Shown: positions 33,732-42,245 of the stretch, piece by piece | How positions within the stretch are numbered: the stretch's first letter is position 1 | Layout: each line of letters starts with the position of its first letter | Origin: an uncultured Chloroflexales bacterium | GTDB taxonomy: Bacteria; Chloroflexota; Chloroflexia; Chloroflexales; Chloroflexaceae | Reading direction: 5' to 3' | DNA: 64,000 nt | Assembly (NCBI GenBank): GCA_937902315.1 | Contig: CALGUG010000056.1 | Span: forward strand, 62,001-126,000 | Notes under the pieces: generated by a model | The model's input: only the letters and a program-made list of their open reading frames with translations | Told to the model about the DNA's origin: nothing | Databases searched by the model: none | Made by a program: the position numbers and the translations under genes

Positions 33732-36700
33732 ATGGATACACGACTCTCTGATGTAGTAGTGATCGGCCCGAATCACGCTTATACCGATCGAGTCCTCGAA
33801 GAGTTGAATCGATCGGGTCTGCAAACACGTCACATCCTCCCAGCACATCTTCCAACGCTCGCTGTCTTAGAACCCGCCGAAACGATCGTATTTGTGCAAA
33901 CCGAAGCACAGACAGACTGGCAGGGTTTTAGGCCTTACCTACCAGAGCGACGCTGGATCGCGGTAGTTAGCGGCTATGCTGCTGGTCTCGCCGCACTGGA
34001 AGCGGGCGCCCAACTCTATCTCCTCAGGCGTGATAGCAAAAGCATCGCAGGCTTGGTCAGAAAGCTAGATACACCTCAATCGAGCCCAAGCTCCCTTACA
34101 TTGGCACAGCTTGAGCCAGCCGACAAACAAGTGCAGGGCGATAGCTTCAAAGCGCTTTATGAGCTGACCATGACGATCAATGCGGTCAGCAACGATTATG
34201 AAAAAACTCTCGAAACGATCTGTCATGCGGCGATCGATCTCTTCCATATCGATCATACTGGACTGGTGATCTTCAACGAAGAGCAAGATCGCGGCTATGT
34301 TGTGGCCGAGTATCCCCCCTCCGGCACACTGCATCAAGATATTCCTTTAGCCGATATTCCGCTCGAAAAACTCTTGATTCAAGAGAAGATTCCGATTCCT
34401 ATAATGGATACCTCGCAGGCAGACGAGGTTCAACTTGGGATTTTGAAACAGATTCTCCAAGGCTACAACATTCAATCGATACTGCTGGTACCGATCATTG
34501 TGCTGGGCAAAGTGATCGGCTCGTTCAGCCTCGATTGGATCGGGCGCACCTACCATTTCGGCCAAGAGCTGATTCACCTCAGTATGATCTTCTCTTCACA
34601 TATCGCGCTCGCGCTCAACCGCGCTCAATTGGCCGAACAGACTCGAGCTTACATCAAGCTGCTTGAATATGTGCAAACCTCGAGCTTGCGGATTATGACC
34701 AAAGACAAGCGCGAAGAGGTCATTCAAACTTTTTTAGACGAGATGAAAGAGCTTCTGCAGGCTCAAAACGTCTCGTTCTACCACTTCGATGCCGAAGAGC
34801 AGCACTTTGTGCTTCAGGCCCGCAGCGGACCTGCGCAACTACACCAAGCGCCCGTAATCTCGCTTGCTCAGCAGCCCAACAAGCTTGAGAGCGCCCAGCA
34901 GGCCAACTTGATCGAAGAGTACCACCAGTCGGCAGAACAGATCTTAATCTACGATCCCGATCACCCCTTCCCAAAGTTGATCGAGGCTCCTCTACGCGAC
35001 CAAGAGCGTTTGTTGGGTGTTGTACAAATCTCGGGCAACAGACCGTTTCTGCACGAACAACGCCAGATGGTCAGCTTTTTGTGCGAACAAGTGGCGATCT
35101 TGTGGCAGAAGCTGGAACAGCTTGAGGCCCATCAGCAAGATAAACAGGCCCTCAGCCATATGGTCACGATGAACCAGACCCTGCGCCAGATCAGCGAGAA
35201 GATCCAATCGGCGCCCGCCATCGAAACCATGGAAGAGATGCTCTTAAAGACGGTCACGGCCACATACGGCTTCGGCTTCAAGCGGGCGGCCTTCCTACGC
35301 TATAACCGTTTCAGCAGGATGCTGCAAGTCGATATGGCGATCGGCGCGAGCCAACCCCAAGCCTTGGTCTATCAGAGCATGCCGCAAGAGGTGCTGGCCG
35401 GAGGGCATGAAAGCCGACCCGAAAATATCCATTCCAATGTGCATGACTTCCATCAGCGTGTCAATAAGTTCAGCATTGTGCTTGAAGAAGCTGAGCTCTT
35501 CGCCGATATTCTCGAATCGGGACAGATTCGCCAGCTCGAGCGGGACCAATTTAAAGAGTTGCCGACACGTTTTCGCGACAGCTTCCAGCCACAAGGCCCG
35601 CTGGTGATCGCTCCACTGATCGCTCGCAAGTGGGTGATCGGTCTGCTGATAGGCGATGGAGCCGAGCTTCCACTCGATCAAGCCGAGCAGAACGCGCTCG
35701 TCTCGCTCTGTCATACTACCGCGCTAGCAATCGACAACGCCCAACTGCTCAAACGCAGCGATAGAGCGCATGAACAACTGCGCAATCTGTTCGAAGCCAG
35801 CAACACCCTGCTGAGCAGCAACAACCCACGCCAAGTGCTGAAAGCTATTGTGCATCGGGTGCAAGAATTTATGGATGCGCTCTGGGTGAGCATGCTTCAA
35901 ATCCAAACTATCCACGACGAGCCGCTAGTTGAAGTGCTGGAAACAACCCGTGTAGTTCCAGCGCCGCACCAAGGCCAACGGGTGCGACCCAACGGCTACT
36001 CGGTTCAGGCCATGCGCGAAAACCGAATTCTCTCCTTTGAAAATACAGCGCTCTACCAAGATAGCCTGCAGCCCGATATGTTTCTTGAGGGCGTGAAGTC
36101 GGCCTTTTGTGTGCCACTACAGCTCAACGGCGAAAACATCGGCGTTATGTGGATACATTGCCGCCAAGAGCGACGTCTCAGCAGCTCGGAAAAGACGGCT
36201 CTTCAGCTTTATGTCAACCAAGCCATGGCGGCTTATAGCAAAACGCTGCAAATGGAGCATCTGCAGCTGATGCGCGATGCCAACGAACAGATCACACGGG
36301 CCACAAGCTGGGGCCAGATCACCAAGACGATCTGCCAACAAGCCCGTATGGTGTTGCAAGCGCCCTTGGCCATGCTCTGGCCCTACGATAGCAGCAATGA
36401 GCAGTTTCTGCCGCTGCGGGGCGCCGCCGACGGCCTCAACAGCCAAACTTGGAAGACCCTCCAAGGCGATCCCGCGCGGGTTCAGCACGCCTTTCAGCTC
36501 GCTTTTGTGCAAGGTGGACAAGCCTGCGACGATCTACAAGAGATAGACGAGCTGCTCGATCCAGCGTTTCGCGAATTTGTCGAACTGACAGGCGCCCGCA
36601 GCTTCCTCAGCGTTCCGCTACAGCGCGGCAACGAGCGTCTGGCGGTGCTTTGGGTCGGCTACCACGAGAGCAGATGTCTGCATACCGGCCTGTTGGAGCG

Positions 36701-39041
36701 CGCCAAGGATTTCGCCGCCTCTGCTGCTCAAGAGCTACAAAAAATCGATCTGATCGAGCAGCTCGGCAACGCCAATCGCACCACCAACCTGATCGCCCAA
36801 GTCAGACTGATCGATAACCTTGACCAAACCTTGCGCACGGCCGGCGAGCGGATCATGCAACACTTCAAGGCCGATGTGGTCAGTATCCACTGCTACGATC
36901 CCCACCAAGCGCGCTTCAGTTTCGCCCCGATCTACATCGGCAACAAGATCGAACGGCCACGGGTTTGGAGCCATTCTATGCAGCTCCAACCGATTCTGCG
37001 CTATGCCTTCCAGCTCGACCAAGCGCTCTTTATCGCCGATACCCACAACGATCCCGATTTTCGCAATTCGCGCTTTGTACAAGAGGAAGGGATTCGCAGT
37101 TGTCTTGTGCTACCTTTGCGCGAAGGCAAGCAGACGATTGGGGCGCTGTTTGTGAACTATCGCCAGCCGACCCGCTTGCGCCAGAACGAACGCCAAGCGC
37201 TAGAACAGTTAGCCAAACAGCTTGCGGTAGCTGTGCATAACGAGCAGTTGAAGCAGGCCAGCAACCGCCGTATCCGCATGCTCGAAGCGATTCACGAGAC
37301 GGTACAAGCCCTGCGCTTCTCGGTGCATTCCTACAGCGAGATTCTGCAGGTGATCGTCGAACAGAGCTTCAAACTATTCGATAACAACGACGATGAAGAC
37401 AAATACAGCTTGCTGATGCTCTACAATGCTCCTGAAAAGCTCAGCTTCCAGGCCGTTTATCCCACAGAGATCTCGCAGCGCCTCGCCCAGCTTGTGGGCG
37501 AGATCGATCTGCAACACAACCTACACGGCATTGTGGGGCGCGCCTTTAAAACTCGACAAACTCAACATATCACCAACGTCAACAAAGATCCCGACTACAT
37601 CAGGATTCTCGACTCGATTCGCAGCCAGTTGGCGGTGCCGATCGAGATCGATAACCAAGTGATCGGCGTGCTCAGCCTAGAACATGCTCGTGTCAACGCG
37701 TTTAGCCAAGAGGATGTCAACGCCCTAGAGACCTTCGCTCAATTCGCAGCGATCGCGATCAGCTCATGGCAGCGCCGCAACGAGCAAGCCGGGCATTTCC
37801 CCGACTATTCTGATCGCGAGCGAGAACGCAGCAGCCTGCGCAGCATCAGCCATCTCGAACAGGGCCGTTCGCCCGAAGAGGTGCTGTGTAATATCTCAGC
37901 GCGCATCGAGAGCCAGATGAAGGATGTGATCGCCAGCATCCGGCTCTACGATGAGCAGCGGGGCTGCCTCAGCTTTTCACCAAGCTGGAGTCCGCGATTT
38001 CAAGAGCTGTCTGGAGAGAGCGATCGGCCCGATAAGGTTGAACAGCTGCTTGGGGCTGGGATCTGTGGCTGGGTCGCCCAACACAAGCGCTACCTTTTGA
38101 TGGACGATGTTGAGCAACAGAGCGCCGAAGGGCCTCATTATATCGAACTCTACTCAAAACCCTTCAAGACCCAATCGGAGCTGGCACTGCCGATTATGTA
38201 CGGTTCCGAAGGCAAACTGATCGGCGTGCTCGATCTGCAAAGCTCTGAAAAACAGCGCTTTACAATTCACGATCTGCGCTTTTTAGAGGCCGTGGCCGAC
38301 CAAGTCGCGATCACGTTACAAATGGCCAAACAGTACACCAATCTCAGCAATAGCATGCGTTCGATCTTCACCTGGAAGCAAGATCTGACTCGCAGTTCGG
38401 CTTGGTGGCACAAAGTCAACGCATTTGCTGGACGAATCCGCAAAGAGATTCAGTTCTTTCATATGCAGGCACCATCGTTACGCACGAAAAAGGGCCAAGA
38501 GCAACTTGCTCATATGCTGGACACTATCGAACAATTCGCCGAACATATTACTCAACAACGCATTCCGGCATCGCTCGGCAGTGCCGAAGATCTGGAATTG
38601 GTCGATATCGCCCAGTTTATTTCAGAGCGTATCGAGACGATTAAACAGTACAATCAATACGATAATGTCGAGCTTTCAGCTTCTCCATCAGTAGAAAGCA
38701 GTCTATACACCGTTCGAATCAGCCGCGAATGGCTGCAACACGCCCTCGATCTCTTGATCTCGAACGCCGTGAAAGCGACCGAAGGGCGCCCAGATCGACG
38801 GGTGTGGGTCAGCTCCGAATACGAAAACAACCGGATTCGGATTTTGGTTCACGATAACGGTTGTGGTATTCCCGCCGAGTTGCGACCTCGGCTGTTTAAC
38901 GAAATGATCGATGGAAATGGTCAAGGTCTTGGATTGGTAATTGTTGGGGTGATCGCTCGTACCTACGAGGGCGAGGCGAGCATACATCAAACCGGTTCTG
39001 ATGGCACAACCATGCAGCTCTGTTTTCCGGCTCGCAGCTAG
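33732..39041 (+). CDS. Giant sensor kinase with eight GAF domains
   Basis: This 1769-residue soluble protein opens with a receiver-like domain lacking clear phosphorylation residues (1-115). Eight GAF domains follow at about 137-305, 310-464, 483-671, 682-838, 846-1008, 1014-1173, 1182-1353 and 1367-1538. A helical region (1539-1640) leads to a HATPase_c domain (1664-1768). The ATPase boxes are clear: ALDLLISNAVKAT (N), HDNGCGIP (G1) and GQGLGLVIVG (G2). No standard H-box is present; the only plausible phospho-acceptor is the histidine in WWHKVNAFAGRIRKEI near 1558. With no membrane segment it should sense cytoplasmic ligands. The response regulator starts 44 bp downstream, so the pair is probably cotranscribed. 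Confidence 0.85.
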   Translation: MDTRLSDVVVIGPNHAYTDRVLEELNRSGLQTRHILPAHLPTLAVLEPAETIVFVQTEAQTDWQGFRPYLPERRWIAVVSGYAAGLAALEAGAQLYLLRRDSKSIAGLVRKLDTPQSSPSSLTLAQLEPADKQVQGDSFKALYELTMTINAVSNDYEKTLETICHAAIDLFHIDHTGLVIFNEEQDRGYVVAEYPPSGTLHQDIPLADIPLEKLLIQEKIPIPIMDTSQADEVQLGILKQILQGYNIQSILLVPIIVLGKVIGSFSLDWIGRTYHFGQELIHLSMIFSSHIALALNRAQLAEQTRAYIKLLEYVQTSSLRIMTKDKREEVIQTFLDEMKELLQAQNVSFYHFDAEEQHFVLQARSGPAQLHQAPVISLAQQPNKLESAQQANLIEEYHQSAEQILIYDPDHPFPKLIEAPLRDQERLLGVVQISGNRPFLHEQRQMVSFLCEQVAILWQKLEQLEAHQQDKQALSHMVTMNQTLRQISEKIQSAPAIETMEEMLLKTVTATYGFGFKRAAFLRYNRFSRMLQVDMAIGASQPQALVYQSMPQEVLAGGHESRPENIHSNVHDFHQRVNKFSIVLEEAELFADILESGQIRQLERDQFKELPTRFRDSFQPQGPLVIAPLIARKWVIGLLIGDGAELPLDQAEQNALVSLCHTTALAIDNAQLLKRSDRAHEQLRNLFEASNTLLSSNNPRQVLKAIVHRVQEFMDALWVSMLQIQTIHDEPLVEVLETTRVVPAPHQGQRVRPNGYSVQAMRENRILSFENTALYQDSLQPDMFLEGVKSAFCVPLQLNGENIGVMWIHCRQERRLSSSEKTALQLYVNQAMAAYSKTLQMEHLQLMRDANEQITRATSWGQITKTICQQARMVLQAPLAMLWPYDSSNEQFLPLRGAADGLNSQTWKTLQGDPARVQHAFQLAFVQGGQACDDLQEIDELLDPAFREFVELTGARSFLSVPLQRGNERLAVLWVGYHESRCLHTGLLERAKDFAASAAQELQKIDLIEQLGNANRTTNLIAQVRLIDNLDQTLRTAGERIMQHFKADVVSIHCYDPHQARFSFAPIYIGNKIERPRVWSHSMQLQPILRYAFQLDQALFIADTHNDPDFRNSRFVQEEGIRSCLVLPLREGKQTIGALFVNYRQPTRLRQNERQALEQLAKQLAVAVHNEQLKQASNRRIRMLEAIHETVQALRFSVHSYSEILQVIVEQSFKLFDNNDDEDKYSLLMLYNAPEKLSFQAVYPTEISQRLAQLVGEIDLQHNLHGIVGRAFKTRQTQHITNVNKDPDYIRILDSIRSQLAVPIEIDNQVIGVLSLEHARVNAFSQEDVNALETFAQFAAIAISSWQRRNEQAGHFPDYSDRERERSSLRSISHLEQGRSPEEVLCNISARIESQMKDVIASIRLYDEQRGCLSFSPSWSPRFQELSGESDRPDKVEQLLGAGICGWVAQHKRYLLMDDVEQQSAEGPHYIELYSKPFKTQSELALPIMYGSEGKLIGVLDLQSSEKQRFTIHDLRFLEAVADQVAITLQMAKQYTNLSNSMRSIFTWKQDLTRSSAWWHKVNAFAGRIRKEIQFFHMQAPSLRTKKGQEQLAHMLDTIEQFAEHITQQRIPASLGSAEDLELVDIAQFISERIETIKQYNQYDNVELSASPSVESSLYTVRISREWLQHALDLLISNAVKATEGRPDRRVWVSSEYENNRIRILVHDNGCGIPAELRPRLFNEMIDGNGQGLGLVIVGVIARTYEGEASIHQTGSDGTTMQLCFPARS

Positions 39042-39085
39042 GTATTGTCGCCAAGCAGAACCGATCATGCAGAGAGGGCAGATGC

Positions 39086-41089
39086 ATGCAGTTCCGGATT
39101 CTGCTTGCCGACAATAATTCGACCGAACGCGATCTATTTGAACGGATTCTACGCCAAGATAAACATATTGTCCTGACAGCCAGTTCGCCCAACGAAGCGC
39201 GGCGTTTGATCGAAACCGAACGGCTCCATTTGCTGATTATCGACCGACGCCTGACCGACGATAGCGAACACGACCGCAGTGGTGAAGCGCTGGTGCGCGA
39301 GTTGCACGTGCCCTTTCCGGTGATCATCTTCACCCGTTGGGAGGTAACAAACTTCATCGATGTCTCGAAGACCTCTCAAAAAGGTAAGGGCAAGATCGAA
39401 TATCTCGATAAAAATGCCGATCTGCGCGTGATCTTAACCTGCATCAATACAATGCTCTTTGAAGCGCTCGAGATCAACCATCGTTTAAAACTGCCTCAAA
39501 ACATCGTCAACCAAGTAGTGACTCAGCTCGAACACGATGGCAACGATGTGCTCAAGCGCTTAGGCTTTCTGGCAGGCGATCTAGAAGACTTGTTGCGTCA
39601 TATGTTTCGCAAACGCCAGCAAATCGAGCTTTCGATCCTGAAGCATCTGAACAATCCCGCCTTAGTGATCCTCGATGTGCAGGCCCAAGATATGGAACCA
39701 ACCATTCTGCTGGTCGGGCACCGCGAGACCATCGAGCGCATTCAGCACCAGATCGCCAACAGTAATCTGCGCCCCGAGCTATACTTCCTGCGCAAAGCGG
39801 CGACCTGGCGTTTCTATGGAGCGCTCGCGATCTCGCCCACCACCCGCGCCAACAAGCCACAATCGCTGGTAAGTCTGCTCGATTGGTACAAAAGCAATCC
39901 CGACGACTTCCCACAAGTATGGCAAGGTTTCGAGCAATCGACCCTTGCCGCTTATTATGAACAGCGCCGTTTTCAAAACCTGCCAGCCGATGCCCAGCTA
40001 ACGGCCTTGAGCGCAGCTTTCGATCTCTCAGAGCAGCAGATCACAAGCACGAGCCTAGACCCAATCGCCAAGGCGCTGGCCGAACAGGCCATCTTCGATA
40101 CAGCGCAGATCCAACTTCAAAACGAACAGCTGAGTTTGTACGACCGCACTGACAACTGCCATCTGTGCTGGCCCGTCAAACTCAACCTAAGCGAACTGGC
40201 CCGCCAAGCGAGCATCAAATTCGGCCTGGTCAATAACGACATTCGAGCCGAGCGCATCTTAGTCGACCCGACCACCAAAGTGGCTTGGCACTTCGATTTC
40301 AGCGCTATCAACGACCAGCGCCCGGTGCTGTTGCCCTTCGTTCAGCTTGAACTCGATCTGAAATGCCAACAGTTTGAGCGCCAAAAGAGCTCGCTGCTCG
40401 AGCGTTACCAATTTGAACAGCATCTGCTCAAAGCCGAATCGCTACGCGACGAGCTCGATAGCTCCGAACTGCCGCCCAGCTTGCAAACGCTGCATCAAAA
40501 CGTCCTTCAGATCCGCCAAAGCGCGGCCCATCTCAGCCTGACCTTCAAGCCAAAAGAGTATTCGATCTGCATGCTCTTCTGCCTCTACTCGCGTCTCTTG
40601 GCGCACACCTCCGAGCAGTGGCAACAGCGCTCTGCATCACATCTGCATGAAGCCTACTTGAGTATGTATATCGGACTGCTCTACAACAGCCTCATCGAAT
40701 ACACTCCGACACAGAGCGCAGAACTCTGTTACGACGGCAGCCAGTTCAGCATCAACGGACGGATCATTCCTTTCCGAAGGACCGAAATGGAGCTGCTCGA
40801 GTTTCTGGCTCAAAAGCCTAACTTTCCTTGGAGCAACTGGGAGATCGTCACCGGCCTGTACGAGCCAAGTCTCTTGCGAGAACAAGAGGAGCGCCGTCGC
40901 CAAAACCGTGGGAACGAGCGTGATTGGCAGCAACACCGTCTCAAAAGCCATCAAGCGCGCCTCCACACCCTGAGCTCGCGCATTCGCAAACAACTCAACG
41001 ATTCATCACGCGAGAGCCGCTACTTAATCACCATTCCTGCGCAAGGGCTAATGTTAAAAGTTCGCCTGATTCCGCCAGAAACAGCTTAG
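39086..41089 (+). CDS. Response regulator fused to a kinase/phosphotransferase-like domain and an OmpR-type winged helix
   Basis: This is a 667-residue protein. The receiver domain (about 1-125) has D9, phospho-acceptor D53 in LLIIDRRL, T83 and K109. The middle (about 205-470) resembles an aminoglycoside-phosphotransferase/protein-kinase-like fold. ILLVGHRETIERIQHQI is at the nucleotide-lobe position, and NNDIRAERILVDPTTKVAW then HFDFSAI is at the catalytic-loop and metal-loop positions. The usual HGD is replaced by NND, so it may be a pseudokinase. The C-terminus (about 545-665) is a PhoB/OmpR winged helix: an FSINGRIIPFRRTEMELLEFL start, then HTLSSRIRKQLND as recognition helix. It likely responds to the upstream eight-GAF kinase. 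Confidence 0.75.
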   Translation: MQFRILLADNNSTERDLFERILRQDKHIVLTASSPNEARRLIETERLHLLIIDRRLTDDSEHDRSGEALVRELHVPFPVIIFTRWEVTNFIDVSKTSQKGKGKIEYLDKNADLRVILTCINTMLFEALEINHRLKLPQNIVNQVVTQLEHDGNDVLKRLGFLAGDLEDLLRHMFRKRQQIELSILKHLNNPALVILDVQAQDMEPTILLVGHRETIERIQHQIANSNLRPELYFLRKAATWRFYGALAISPTTRANKPQSLVSLLDWYKSNPDDFPQVWQGFEQSTLAAYYEQRRFQNLPADAQLTALSAAFDLSEQQITSTSLDPIAKALAEQAIFDTAQIQLQNEQLSLYDRTDNCHLCWPVKLNLSELARQASIKFGLVNNDIRAERILVDPTTKVAWHFDFSAINDQRPVLLPFVQLELDLKCQQFERQKSSLLERYQFEQHLLKAESLRDELDSSELPPSLQTLHQNVLQIRQSAAHLSLTFKPKEYSICMLFCLYSRLLAHTSEQWQQRSASHLHEAYLSMYIGLLYNSLIEYTPTQSAELCYDGSQFSINGRIIPFRRTEMELLEFLAQKPNFPWSNWEIVTGLYEPSLLREQEERRRQNRGNERDWQQHRLKSHQARLHTLSSRIRKQLNDSSRESRYLITIPAQGLMLKVRLIPPETA

Positions 41090-41234
41090 ATCGTACGAGT
41101 ATGTGTAAGAAGATTGTCAGGTTTTGCAATAAGCCCGTACTAAAGCTGTAAGAAAACTCACTAGATACAAGCGCTTAGCGATTTTGTAGACTAACCTCAC
41201 TGCTCGGTCATTCCCGCAGCAGCAGGAGGTTAGC

Positions 41235-41774
41235 ATGGCAAGCCACAACCACCTAGTCCACAGCAGGAACGTTATTCACTTTTATCACGCACCGATTTGG
41301 ACCCTGGTTCGCAGCGGCCCAAGCATGGCGTTTACTATCGTGAGCAGCGCTTATCTCCTCTACTATCAAAACTTGATCAGCGCCTTATTGACACTTTTTG
41401 GCTTCCTCTGGGTAGCCGTCCACCATCTGCGCCATAATTTGGAGTGTATCGCCATTACGCCAACGTCACTTACATTCAAGGCGGGCGTCTTAGGCTTCCA
41501 TCACGAGACAATTTCGCTCTGGAACCTCCACTTCGAGCTCAAGCGTTCGCTCATATTCGGCTACGGAACCTTGCGGGTCTTCCACCACAACAAAGAGTTC
41601 GTCTTTCGTGGCCTCGAAGATCCCGACACGGTAGAGGCTTGCCTCATCGCATTCCCAACGCCTCCAGAACCACGCCGAACCCACCTTATCGAAATGGATC
41701 CCAATGATTCCTTCGTCGATACAGGGCAGGTCTATCAGCGCCGAAAGGTACGCAAAGATAGGGTTCGACGCTAA
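41235..41774 (+). CDS. Small membrane protein with bacterial PH-like domain
   Basis: This 179-residue protein has two hydrophobic helices (about 27-60) followed by a beta-rich segment (about 70-130: CIAITPTSLTFKAGVLGFHHETISLWNLHF). The segment resembles the YdbS/YdbT bacterial PH domain, where a membrane hairpin is followed by one PH fold. A basic tail RRKVRKDRVRR ends the protein. GCAGGAGG lies well placed before the ATG. It is in the same orientation as the signalling pair, 145 bp downstream, and ends in a terminator. Function unknown. Confidence 0.65.
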   Translation: MASHNHLVHSRNVIHFYHAPIWTLVRSGPSMAFTIVSSAYLLYYQNLISALLTLFGFLWVAVHHLRHNLECIAITPTSLTFKAGVLGFHHETISLWNLHFELKRSLIFGYGTLRVFHHNKEFVFRGLEDPDTVEACLIAFPTPPEPRRTHLIEMDPNDSFVDTGQVYQRRKVRKDRVRR

Positions 41775-41781
41775 AACAAAC

Positions 41782-41815
41782 AAGGCTGGGCGGTCGAGCC
41801 GTCCAGCCTTTTTAT
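41782..41815 (+). terminator. Terminator of the PH-like gene
   Basis: The 12-bp stem AAGGCTGGGCGG/CCGTCCAGCCTT (one G-T pair) with a TCGAG loop is followed by TTTTTAT. Confidence 0.85.
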
Positions 41816-41852
41816 ATGATCGCCATCCATCGCTGAGGATTTGTTGCCTATC

Positions 41853-41977
41853 ATACCAAATTCGGTAGATCACTTACTTTTGGGCCTTCGGCAGAGCGGA
41901 ACCTGACTCTTTTTGCCTTTCCCCGGTTTTTGTTTTCCTGCCTTGAGAGAGTACGTCTCTTTTAACGGATTTGGTAT
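41853..41977 (+). mobile_element. Family B MITE with terminal inverted repeats, no hairpin
   Basis: The ends ATACCAAATTCG (41853-41864) and CGGATTTGGTAT (41966-41977) enclose GGGCCTTCGGCAGAGCGGAA. The element is 125 bp and has no coding capacity. Confidence 0.75.
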
Positions 41978-42021
41978 CAAACTGGTTTGCCGCATCATCT
42001 TGACGGAAACAGCTTTCCCCC

Positions 42022-42076
42022 TCCATTCAGTCTCAACCGCGTCCGCCTACGGCTACCAAAGCGCCGCCCCACAAAG
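42022..42076 (+). repeat. Family A repeat copy 9
   Basis: CTCCATTCAGTCTCAACC precedes the core GCGTCCGCCTACGGCTAC, and the 3' part is more diverged (CAAAGCGCCGCCCCACAAA). Confidence 0.75.
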
Positions 42077-42158
42077 CAGGCGGCTATCTGCCAGCCCAAA
42101 GCGCCCCCAACAACGAAAGGAAGGTGGATTTCCAATCACAACCCGCATCGGCTTGGGA

Positions 42159-42187
42159 TTGACAGCAGTTTTATTCTTGATTATACT
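42159..42187 (+). promoter_or_regulatory. Promoter of the MFS gene
   Basis: TTGACA (42159-42164), a 17-bp spacer and TATACT (42182-42187), about 50 bp before the GTG start. Confidence 0.75.
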
Positions 42188-42245
42188 TATAAACGGACAA
42201 CTCTCCATTATTTTATTCGTCCATATTTTGAGGTAAGCTACATCT

